Source of the DNA: Glycomyces arizonensis DSM 44726
GTDB taxonomy: Bacteria > Actinomycetota > Actinomycetes > Mycobacteriales > Micromonosporaceae
Reading direction: 5' to 3'
Length of the DNA: 64,000 nt
Assembly (NCBI RefSeq): GCF_000482705.1
Contig: NZ_KI519474.1
Coordinates: 1 to 64,000 of the forward strand
The first letter of the stretch is position 1. Every line of letters begins with the position of its first letter. Position numbers and translations under genes: made by a program. Shown here in pieces: positions 57,447 through 64,000 of this stretch. The notes under the pieces were generated by a model. The model was not told the origin of the DNA. It ran no database searches and saw only the letters and a program-made list of their open reading frames with translations.

Positions 57447-58046
57447 ATGGACTTGACGAAACCCATGACCCACTTGGTGAAACGCGGATACGAGTATACG
57501 TTCACGCCGGACGCCGGGCAGCGGCGGAACCTCGAGGAGACGCTGGAAGCGGTTCGGGCCGTTTACAACTGGTCCCTGTCGGTGTTCCAGAGCGAGTGGC
57601 GGCGCAGGCACCGGAAGCTGACGTACGCCGAGATCTCCGCGAAGCTGACCAGGTGGAAGAACCAGCCGGCGAACCGGTGGGTCAAGGAGTATTCGTCGGT
57701 GCCGCTGCAGCAGATCGCGCGCCAGCTCCACACCGAGTACCATGCGTTCACCAACAAGCGGCGGCCCGAGCCGGTGCCCAAGGAGCACGGGGAGCAGCAG
57801 GTGCTGGTGTACTCGCGGGCCGGGTACTACCTCAAGGGGCGCGAGGTGAAGCTCGCGAAGCACCAGACGCCGCTGGCGATCCAGTGGGGGCTCGAGCGGC
57901 CCAGCCGCGACGACATCACCTCGATCACGGTGATCCGGGAGGACGAGCACGCGTGGCGCCTGTGGATCGTGGCCGAGGAGTTCATCGAGGTGCCGCGCCA
58001 GAAGCCCCCGGAATGCGGCGAATGCGGCCGGGTCCTGGAGGTCTAG
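57447..58046 (+). CDS. N-terminal-only TnpB (IS200/IS605 OrfB) remnant or derived protein
   Basis: 199 residues from ATG 57447. The N-terminal YEYTFTPDAGQRRNLEETL, VYNWSLSVFQ, KLTYAEISAKLTR, EYSSVPLQQIARQLHTEYHA and the beta segment with TSITVIREDEHAWRLWIVAE match the WED/REC part of TnpB. It stops just where the RuvC nuclease domain should begin, after PPECGECGRVLEV. No TnpA gene or RuvC remnant follows; instead there is a 67-bp palindrome. The frame is intact with normal codon use, so a kept, truncated protein cannot be excluded. Confidence 0.75.
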   Translation: MDLTKPMTHLVKRGYEYTFTPDAGQRRNLEETLEAVRAVYNWSLSVFQSEWRRRHRKLTYAEISAKLTRWKNQPANRWVKEYSSVPLQQIARQLHTEYHAFTNKRRPEPVPKEHGEQQVLVYSRAGYYLKGREVKLAKHQTPLAIQWGLERPSRDDITSITVIREDEHAWRLWIVAEEFIEVPRQKPPECGECGRVLEV

Positions 58047-58059
58047 ACCGGGGCAAGAC

Positions 58060-58126
58060 CCCTATAGCCTATAACCACATTATAGGATATAACTTATATC
58101 CTATAATGTGGTTATAGGCTATAGGG
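58060..58126. repeat. Perfect 67-bp AT-rich palindrome
   Basis: Positions 58060-58092 are the exact reverse complement of 58094-58126 around a single C (58093): 33-bp arms. It contains TATAGCCTATAACC and its complement, TATAGGATATAA and its complement, and starts 14 bp after the TnpB-remnant stop. As DNA it could form a cruciform; as RNA a 33-bp hairpin. It shares TATAGCCTATAA with the AT-rich cluster at 34401-34543. Confidence 0.9.
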
Positions 58127-58152
58127 AAAAGGTGTCGCGAGGGCGAAAAGGT

Positions 58153-58188
58153 GCCCGGTCGGGGAAACCCTTCAAACCCCGACCGGGC
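58153..58188. terminator. 12-bp GC hairpin after the large palindrome
   Basis: GCCCGGTCGGGG (58153-58164) pairs with CCCCGACCGGGC (58177-58188) around a 12-base A/C-rich loop. It is a likely terminator for the TnpB-remnant transcript. Confidence 0.6.
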
Positions 58189-58415
58189 GGTGGTGACTCA
58201 GCGCGGCGTTGACAGGGGAGCCGGCGTTGCTGAGCCGTGTCGAGGAGACGTGGCGGACCCTGGCGGCTTCTCAATCGGGCCCGTCGCGCGCTCTCGGCGT
58301 CTATTCACTTGAGCGGCGGCGCTTGCCGCCGCAGTCCCGTCCCGGCTCTGGCGAGCCGCCGCGCTGCGCGCGGGCCGCTTCCCACTGTGCTCTCTGCTTC
58401 GGGAAGCGGCAACGC
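58189..58415. other. Intergenic stretch downstream of catalase
   Basis: No convincing gene. GGCGGC-GCTT-GCCGCC (58312-58327) is a small hairpin about 90 bp after the catalase stop on the minus strand that may help to end that transcript. The rest shows nothing recognisable. Confidence 0.4.
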
Positions 58416-59885
58416 TCACTGTCGCAGCTCTGCCACCGCGACCGTGAGCCGCTTTCCGAAGTCCTCATCGGCCTTCGCGAAGTTCCCGATCGCCCGCTCG
58501 ACGATGTCCTCGCGGCTCACCTTCGCCAGCGAGGAGGACAGGTTCGCGATGAGGCGGTCCTGCTCGCCGTCGGTCATGAGCCGGTACAGGTTCCCCGCCT
58601 GCACGAAGTCGTCGTCCTCGGCGTGGCGCGGCGTCTCCCACTCGCCCGTGGCCCCGCTGACCTCCACCGGCGCCCACAGCGGCTGACCGGTCTGGTCCGG
58701 GCCGCCGAAGGAGTTCGGCTCGTAGTTCTTCTGGCGGCCGTGGCGGCCGTCGTAGGCGTAGCCGTCGCGGTTGTTGTTGCGCGCCTCGGTGGCGTGCGGG
58801 CGGTTCACCGGCAGGCTGTCGGCGTTGATGCCCACGCGGTAGCGGTGCGCGTCGCCGTAGGCGAACAGGCGGCCCTGGAGCATCTTGTCCGGGCTCGGCC
58901 CGATGCCCGGCACGAAGTGCGCCGGGGAGAAGATCGACTGCTCGACCTCGGCGAAGATGTTCTCCGGGTTGCGGTTCAGCTCCAGCTTGCCGATCTCGAT
59001 GCGCGGGTAGTCCTCGTTCGGCCACACCTTCGTCAGGTCGAACGGGTTGAACCGGTACGTCGCGGCCTCGGCGGCCGGCATGATCTGCACGGAGACCGTC
59101 CACGACGGGAACTCGCCGCGCTCGATCGACTCGCGCAGGTCCCGCTGGTGCGAGTCGGGGTCGCTGCCGGCCAGCTCGTCGGCCTCCTCCTGGGTGAGGC
59201 ACTTGATGCCCTGGTCGGTCTTGAAGTGGTACTTCACCCAGAACTGCTCGCCCTCGGCGTTGACCCACTGGTAGGTGTGGGAGCCGAAGCCGTCCATGTG
59301 CCGGTAGGACGCCGGGATGCCCCTGTCGCCGTGGACCCACGTCACCTGGTGCACCGACTCGGGGCTCAGGCTCCAGAAGTCCCAGACGTTGTCGGGCTCC
59401 TGGCTGCCGGTGTACGGGTCGCGCTTCTGGGTGTGGATGAAGTCGGGGAACTTGATCGCGTCGCGGATGAAGAAGACGGGCGTGTTGTTGCCGACCAGGT
59501 CGTAGTTGCCCTCTTCGGTGTAGAACTTCAGCGCGAAGCCGCGCGGGTCGCGCACGGCGTCGGCCGCGCCGAGGTTCCCGGCCACGGTCGAGAAGCGCAG
59601 GAACGTCTCGGTCTCCTTGCCGACCGTGTTCAGGAACGCGGCCCTGGTGTAGCGCGAGACGTCGGCGGTGGCGGTGAAGGTGCCGTAGGCCCCGGCGCCG
59701 CGGGCGTGCACGACGCGCTCGGGGATGCGCTCGCGGTTGAAGTGCGCGAGCTTCTCCAGCAGCACCTGGTCTTGGATGAGGAGCGGCCCGCCAACACCGG
59801 CCGCTTCGCTCTGGTTGTTGTCGGCCACCGGCGCGCCGGACTCGGTGGTCAGCGGTCCCGCGGTGTTGTCGAACTGATCGCTCAT
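58416..59885 (-). CDS. katA: Monofunctional heme catalase
   Basis: 489 residues from ATG 59885 with GAGGAAGG upstream; nine codons longer is possible. The catalytic His is in [13 protein letters not shown] (His60), [20 protein letters not shown] is the distal Asn region, and [14 protein letters not shown] holds the heme-ligating Tyr. It is a small-subunit (clade 3-like) catalase that breaks down hydrogen peroxide. It is divergent from a Fur-type regulator with an operator between, as in the CatR-katA pair of Streptomyces. Confidence 0.95.
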   Translation of the reverse strand: MSDQFDNTAGPLTTESGAPVADNNQSEAAGVGGPLLIQDQVLLEKLAHFNRERIPERVVHARGAGAYGTFTATADVSRYTRAAFLNTVGKETETFLRFSTVAGNLGAADAVRDPRGFALKFYTEEGNYDLVGNNTPVFFIRDAIKFPDFIHTQKRDPYTGSQEPDNVWDFWSLSPESVHQVTWVHGDRGIPASYRHMDGFGSHTYQWVNAEGEQFWVKYHFKTDQGIKCLTQEEADELAGSDPDSHQRDLRESIERGEFPSWTVSVQIMPAAEAATYRFNPFDLTKVWPNEDYPRIEIGKLELNRNPENIFAEVEQSIFSPAHFVPGIGPSPDKMLQGRLFAYGDAHRYRVGINADSLPVNRPHATEARNNNRDGYAYDGRHGRQKNYEPNSFGGPDQTGQPLWAPVEVSGATGEWETPRHAEDDDFVQAGNLYRLMTDGEQDRLIANLSSSLAKVSREDIVERAIGNFAKADEDFGKRLTVAVAELRQ

Positions 59886-59973
59886 GAAGCGCCCTTCCTC
59901 ACTGTGTTGCATCGGAGTCCGGGCCGGATGCGTGCGGCCGGCCGGGCCTCGGTTCCTTCGACTCGATCCTAGC

Positions 59974-59988
59974 TTAGACTTCGTCTAA
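59974..59988. promoter_or_regulatory. Fur/CatR operator
   Basis: TTAGAC-TTC-GTCTAA is a perfect inverted repeat with a 3-bp centre between the divergent catalase and Fur genes, 89 bp before the catalase start. TAGGAT just beside it (minus strand) could be the catalase -10. Confidence 0.65.
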
Positions 59989-60076
59989 TGAAAGATCCAG
60001 TCCCACGTCAGTGGTGTCACAGTGTTTCTGCTGCTAGAGTGGGATGGACTCCCGAAAAACGCCCTGAGAGACGACC

Positions 60077-60496
60077 ATGAGTGACCTCGTTACCCGGTTG
60101 CGCCGGCACCAATGGCGCATGACTCCGCAGCGTCGAGTGATCGCCGAGACGCTCGACGGGGCCCACGTGCACTACACCGCCGACGAGATCCTCGAACGCG
60201 CCTGCGAGCGCATGCCCGAGCTCTCCCGCGCCACCGTCTACAACACCCTCAACGAGCTGGTCGCCCTCGGCGAGGTCCTCGAACTCAACTTCGACGGCCG
60301 GTCCAAGCGCTACGACCCCAACGTCGACCACGAGCACCACCACCTCATCTGCGACGGCTGCGGCGCCACCAAGGACGTCCACACCGTCGCCGACCCGCTC
60401 GACTGGCTCCCGGGCGACGAACGCCACGGCTTCGCCGTCGCCAAGGCCTCCATCACCTTCCGCGGCCGGTGCCCCGAGTGCCGGGAGGCCCGCTGA
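60077..60496 (+). CDS. Fur-family peroxide regulator (CatR/FurA/PerR type)
   Basis: 139 residues. The N-terminal HTH has MTPQRRVIAETLDGAHVHYT and SRATVYNTLNEL; the metal region has DHEHHHLICDGCG (HHxH and first CxxC) and a second zinc CxxC in GRCPECREA. Divergent from catalase, so it should act as a peroxide sensor, using Fe-catalysed oxidation, that represses catalase until H2O2 appears. Confidence 0.92.
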   Translation: MSDLVTRLRRHQWRMTPQRRVIAETLDGAHVHYTADEILERACERMPELSRATVYNTLNELVALGEVLELNFDGRSKRYDPNVDHEHHHLICDGCGATKDVHTVADPLDWLPGDERHGFAVAKASITFRGRCPECREAR

Positions 60497-60566
60497 GCGC
60501 CCGCCGCGCCGCGCGAAAAACCGGACGCCTCCCGACTTCGCCGCGCCGCTCGCTAGGCTTCCTCGC

Positions 60567-61946
60567 ATGAGGCTGACGCAGGAACCCTGGAAATCCCCGA
60601 TCTGGCGCTCCGGCCCCGCGTTCCTGTACTCCCAGCGGCCCCTGGCCCGCTACGTCGGCCGCCCCGCCGCCGAGTTCCTCAAGATCGAACCGGCCGCGGG
60701 CATCGTCCTCCTCGTCTGCGCCGTGGTCGCGATGCTGTGGGCCAACTCCCCGTGGGGCGGCTCCTACACCGGCCTGTGGGGCATGGACGTCACGCTCCAG
60801 ATCGGCGACTTCACCCTCTCCCACACCCTCCACGACTGGGTCAACGACGGGTTGATGGCGATCTTCTTCTTCGTGGTCGGCATGGAGATCAAGAGCGAGA
60901 TCGTCTCGGGGGAGCTGCGCAACGTCCGCACCGCCGTCACGCCCATCGCCGCGGCCGCCGGCGGCATGATCGTCCCGGCCCTGATCTACACCGGCTTCAA
61001 CTTCGGCGGCGAGGCCTCCGGCGGCTGGGGCATCCCCATGGCCACCGACATCGCCTTCGCGCTCGGCGTCCTCGCCCTGTTCGGCAGCCGCATCCCCTCC
61101 CCGGCGCGGATCTTCCTGCTCACCCTCGCCATCGTCGACGACCTCGGCGCCATCGCCGTCATCGCCGTGTTCTACACCGACGACCTGTCCACCGGCTGGC
61201 TCGCCGTCGCCGCGGCCCTGGTGCTCGCGGCCGTCGCGATGCGGCTGCTCAACGTCTGGTCGGCGCCGGTCTACCTCGTCATCGGCGTCGCGCTGTGGGT
61301 GGCGATGCTCGAATCGGGCGTCCACGCCACGATCGCCGGGGTCGTCATGGGGCTGATCATCAGCGCCAAGCCCCTGCTCGACCCCGCCGTCGCCCACGCC
61401 GAGGCCCAGCGGATGGCCGAGGGCGGGCTGACCGCCGCCGAGACCGAGCGGCTCGTCAAGCTCACCCGCGACGCCGCCGCGCCGGCCGAGCGCATCCAGG
61501 AGCGCTTCCACCCGTTCTCCTCGTTCGTGGTGCTGCCGGTGTTCGCGCTCGCCAACGCCGGGGTGGCGCTCTCGGGGGACCTGCTCGCGGACGCGGCCAC
61601 CTCACCGGTGACGATCGGGATCGCCGTGGGGCTCGTGGTCGGCAAGATCGTCGGCGTGGGGGCCACGACCTGGCTGGTCGTCAAGACCGGCCTGGGCCGC
61701 CTGCCCGAGGGGACGTCGTGGCCGCTGGTGGGGGGCCTGGCGACCGTCGCGGGCATCGGCTTCACCGTGGCGCTGTTCATCACCGAGCTGGCCTTCGGCG
61801 GCGGCGACGCCGAACTGCTGACCGACGAGGCCAAGATCGGCGTCCTGGCCGCCTCGCTCATCGCCGCCGTCTTGGGCGCACTGGTGCTCGGGGCGGCCGC
61901 CCCGAGACGCGGTGAGGGTGATCGGGACGCCACCGACGGGGGTTAG
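60567..61946 (+). CDS. nhaA: Na+/H+ antiporter NhaA
   Basis: 459 residues, longer than E. coli NhaA (388) by N- and C-terminal extensions. Twelve helices; MATDIAFALGVLALFGSRIP and the ion-binding Asp pair in TLAIVDDLGAIAVIAVFY are kept. It exports Na+ in exchange for protons. TAGGCT ends seven bases before the ATG and no ribosome binding site is visible, so the message is probably leaderless. Confidence 0.94.
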   Translation: MRLTQEPWKSPIWRSGPAFLYSQRPLARYVGRPAAEFLKIEPAAGIVLLVCAVVAMLWANSPWGGSYTGLWGMDVTLQIGDFTLSHTLHDWVNDGLMAIFFFVVGMEIKSEIVSGELRNVRTAVTPIAAAAGGMIVPALIYTGFNFGGEASGGWGIPMATDIAFALGVLALFGSRIPSPARIFLLTLAIVDDLGAIAVIAVFYTDDLSTGWLAVAAALVLAAVAMRLLNVWSAPVYLVIGVALWVAMLESGVHATIAGVVMGLIISAKPLLDPAVAHAEAQRMAEGGLTAAETERLVKLTRDAAAPAERIQERFHPFSSFVVLPVFALANAGVALSGDLLADAATSPVTIGIAVGLVVGKIVGVGATTWLVVKTGLGRLPEGTSWPLVGGLATVAGIGFTVALFITELAFGGGDAELLTDEAKIGVLAASLIAAVLGALVLGAAAPRRGEGDRDATDGG

Positions 61947-61994
61947 GCTTGGCTCAGTTCACGAGCGACTCGAACCTAGAGTGAGGACACCGCA

Positions 61995-62402
61995 TTGGCG
62001 CCGCAGAATCTCATGTCCCAACCCCCCGCCACACTGCTCCCCGAGGACGCCGAGGCCAGGAAGTACCTCGACGGGCATTCGCCGGAGGACACGGTCCGGC
62101 ATTTCCCGTGGTTCTGCGCGGCCTGGGCGCGGCTGGCCAAGAACGCCATGGAGGCCGAGGACGACGTGACGGCGTACGCGTTCGCCCGTACCGGCTACCA
62201 CCGGGGCCTCGACCAGCTGCGGCGCAGCGGCTGGAAGGGCCACGGTCCGATTCCCTGGGAGCACAAGCCGAACCGCGGGTTCCTCAAGTCGCTCTACCAG
62301 CTCTCGCGCGCCGCCGCCTCGATCGGCGAGGCCGACGAGGCCGCCCGCTGCGCCCAGTTCCTGCGCGACTCGGACCCGGCCGCCGCCGACGCCCTGACGT
62401 AA
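61995..62402 (+). CDS. DUF3151-family protein
   Basis: 135 residues. A TTG at 61995 with GAGTGAGGA eight bases upstream is preferred to ATG 62013, which has no ribosome binding site; the extra residues align with the start of other family members. The family core YAFARTGYHRGLDQLRRSGW and PNRGFLKSLYQLSRAA is well kept. DUF3151 is restricted to actinobacteria and has no assigned role. Confidence 0.85.
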   Translation: MAPQNLMSQPPATLLPEDAEARKYLDGHSPEDTVRHFPWFCAAWARLAKNAMEAEDDVTAYAFARTGYHRGLDQLRRSGWKGHGPIPWEHKPNRGFLKSLYQLSRAAASIGEADEAARCAQFLRDSDPAAADALT

Positions 62403-62487
62403 GGCTCGCCTTCGGCGCAGTCCGGCCCGGTCTCCCGCCCGCTCCGCGGGGCGGCCGCACTGCCGGGCTCGCGGATATGCAGCGATA

Positions 62488-62527
62488 CGGCTGGGACCCG
62501 GACGGCATGCCGTCCGGGCCCCAGCCG
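62488..62527. terminator. Bidirectional terminator
   Basis: A long hairpin: CGGCTGGG (62488-62495) with CCCAGCCG (62520-62527) enclosing the 22-bp palindrome CCCGGACGGC/GCCGTCCGGG (one mismatch between them). It lies between convergent genes ending at 62402 and 62607. Confidence 0.75.
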
Positions 62528-62606
62528 TCCCCTGTCAACCGCCGCGCTTGCGCGGCCGCGTCCAGCTTGTGTACGGCGCCGTCGGAACGCGGGGCGGAGC
62601 CGGCCC

Positions 62607-63083
62607 TCAGGCGAGGGTGATGCTCCCGTTCTCGACGCTGATCGCCACTTCGGTCAGGCCGGTCTCGGCCGGGCCCTTGAGCAGTTCGCCTTCCATGCCG
62701 AACTCGGAGTGGTGGTTCGGGCAGATGATGACGCCCTCGTCGTTCGGGGCGTCCACGATGGTGCCCATGTGCGGGCAGACGGCCGAGAACGCGAGGAACT
62801 CGTCGGCGCTCGGCTGCACGATCACGGTCTCGCCGGCGACGATGCCGCCGCCGACCGGCACGTCGGCGGTCTGGGCCAGCGCCTCGGCGCCGCCCTCTCC
62901 GCCGCCGTCACTGCCGCTGCCGCCGGTCTCGCCGCCGCTCCCGCTCGAGTCGCCGACGGGTTCGGCGGTGCCGCAGGCGCTCAGGGCTCCCGCGGCGCCG
63001 ATGCCGGCCAGGCCGCACATGAGTCCGCGCCGCGAAGCGAGGATGCGCCGTGCCACCGCGCGGCCCGTGTCGATGTCGGTCAT
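62607..63083 (-). CDS. Tat-exported Rieske [2Fe-2S] lipoprotein
   Basis: 158 residues. A twin-arginine region (ARRILASRRGLM), a hydrophobic stretch and lipobox LSAC (Cys about 37) precede a Gly/Ser-rich linker. The Rieske motifs are VCPHMG and ICPNHHSEF, giving the two Cys and two His ligands. It is a small soluble-type Rieske protein on the outer face of the membrane. GAGGAG upstream of the ATG. Confidence 0.92.
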   Translation of the reverse strand: MTDIDTGRAVARRILASRRGLMCGLAGIGAAGALSACGTAEPVGDSSGSGGETGGSGSDGGGEGGAEALAQTADVPVGGGIVAGETVIVQPSADEFLAFSAVCPHMGTIVDAPNDEGVIICPNHHSEFGMEGELLKGPAETGLTEVAISVENGSITLA

Positions 63084-63222
63084 TGCTGCTCCTCAGTGCC
63101 GCCGCGCAATATCGCGGCTTATATGCCTATAGGTGGGTTTGGAGGGGGACCATCCCATTGAGGCGGCCATGCGGCAACAGTACGTCCGCGACATCGAGCT
63201 TGTCACACACATACTTCAGATT

Positions 63223-64000
63223 TCAAGTATTTTGTTGAAGTTTTAATAAAACTCCCAGGGATCGCGCAATGACCATGCGCTGCACCTCGTTCGTGCCCTC
63301 GCCGATCTCCAGGATCTTGCAGTCGCGCCAGGCCCGGGCCACCGCCGTCTCGTTCATGAACCCGTAGCCGCCGAAGATCTGCGTGGCCTCCCGGGCGTTC
63401 TCCACGGCCGCCTGGCTGGCGTACAGCTTCGCGATCGCCGCGTCGGTGCCGAACGCCTCGCCGCCGTCGGCCCGCTCGGCCGCGTCCAGATAGGCCAGAC
63501 GCGCGGTGTGCGCCCGCAACCGCATGTCGGCGAGCATGAACGCGATCGCCTGGTTGTCCGCGATCGGCCTGCCGAACGCCTCGCGCTCCTTGGCGTGGGC
63601 GAGCGCCTCGTCCAGGCACCCCTGCGCCATCCCGGTGGCGAGCGCGGCGATGGCGACCCGCCCGGAGTCGAGCAGTTCGAGGAACTGCGTGAAGCCACGG
63701 CCCCGCTCGCCGACGAGGTTCTCGGCCGGGACGCGGCAGCCGTCGAAGTAGAGCGGCCGCGTGTCCGAGGCCCGCCAGCCCACTTTGGAGTACTCGGGGC
63801 CGATCTCCAGGCCCGGCGTGCCCGGCTCCACCGCGATGCACGAGACCTCATCGGGGCCAGTGGAGGCGGTGGCGATGACGAGGTCGGTCATCGATGTCCC
63901 GGCGTTGGTGATGAAGCACTTCGCGCCGTCGATCACCCACTCGCCGTCCTCCAGGCGGGCGCGCGTGTCGGTGTGGCCCGCGTCGGTGCCGCCGCCCGGT
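63223..64000 (-). CDS. Acyl-CoA dehydrogenase, C-terminal part (runs off the window)
   Basis: 259 residues to the window edge; the N-terminal third is missing. WVIDGAKCFITNAGTSMTDL and FDGCRVPAENLVGERGRG are substrate/FAD regions, and EIGEGTNEVQRMVIARSL at the C-terminus holds the catalytic Glu in GEGT. It oxidises an acyl-CoA to the trans-2-enoyl-CoA with FAD in fatty-acid or branched-chain amino acid breakdown. An AT-rich stretch with no gene (63084-63222) separates it from the Rieske gene. Confidence 0.92.
   Translation of the reverse strand, partial: PGGGTDAGHTDTRARLEDGEWVIDGAKCFITNAGTSMTDLVIATASTGPDEVSCIAVEPGTPGLEIGPEYSKVGWRASDTRPLYFDGCRVPAENLVGERGRGFTQFLELLDSGRVAIAALATGMAQGCLDEALAHAKEREAFGRPIADNQAIAFMLADMRLRAHTARLAYLDAAERADGGEAFGTDAAIAKLYASQAAVENAREATQIFGGYGFMNETAVARAWRDCKILEIGEGTNEVQRMVIARSLGVLLKLQQNT

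Noticed and set aside
1-64000. CRISPR array or cas genes
   Set aside because: No regularly spaced 24-40 bp repeats and no Cas-like proteins were seen; the 11-bp-period TGTCAG repeats are promoter elements.

Overview
GC-rich (about 70%) chromosomal DNA from an actinomycete. The evidence is the strong G/C bias at third codon positions, many GTG starts and ATGA/GTGA overlaps, many apparently leaderless promoters, twin-arginine lipoproteins, DUF3151, DrrAB-type exporters and a CebR/CelR-type cellulose operator. Genus cannot be fixed from sequence reading alone; a Glycomyces- or Micromonospora-like soil actinomycete would fit. The window is gene-dense, with both end genes cut (a sugar ABC permease on the left, an acyl-CoA dehydrogenase on the right).

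Layout. (1) 0-9 kb, glycan use: sugar ABC permease and Tat-lipoprotein binding protein, divergent ROK regulator, GH36 alpha-galactosidase, then a secreted GH5-CBM2 cellulase behind a near-perfect CebR-type operator, and a three-repeat membrane protein. (2) 9-16 kb: MerR / DCC-motif protein / YnfA operon with a MerR-style promoter, SDR, membrane NACHT NTPase, LacI, and a TetR-NmrA pair. (3) 16-25 kb: two DrrAB-type exporters, a DUF2089/SHOCT-like operon, an unknown protein (19.2 kb), an ArsR/P-type metal ATPase pair, and two unknown proteins at 22 kb. The unknown protein and the second exporter share a promoter layout of three 7-mers at 11-bp period followed by a -10 box at the same distance, as in SARP/AfsR-type activation. 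(4) 24.7-31 kb: methyltransferase, TetR/FAD-monooxygenase pair with matching operators, GNAT, a cassette of small unknown genes (one frameshifted), an Rpn-like nuclease and a small stress/antitoxin-like protein. (5) 31-34 kb: PhoX-type phosphatase and aldo/keto reductase with AT-rich palindromes.

(6) 34.6-46.7 kb, the most interesting block: a leftward series of EamA exporter, Sfp-type phosphopantetheinyl transferase, acyl ligase, SDR, acyl carrier protein, AfsA-like double-hotdog protein, YciI protein and two unknown proteins, controlled at its head by a divergent ArsR-like regulator. Next to it are a sulfotransferase, SDR, HAD phosphatase and LuxR regulator, then a stand-alone LuxR-type HTH. 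A TCGAAC/GTTCGA palindrome occurs at both edges of the block. This looks like an uncharacterised small-molecule (possibly signalling-molecule) pathway in which an acid is activated, loaded on a stand-alone ACP and processed by an AfsA-type enzyme.

(7) 46.8-64 kb: malate dehydrogenase, TetR/MFS drug efflux pair, GH43-ricin galactanase-like enzyme, a structured intergenic region, haloalkane dehalogenase-like hydrolase with SnoaL-like protein and divergent MarR, ALDH, Ca2+/H+ antiporter, TSUP permease, an N-terminal-only TnpB remnant followed by a perfect 67-bp AT-rich palindrome, catalase/Fur pair, NhaA, DUF3151, Rieske lipoprotein and acyl-CoA dehydrogenase.
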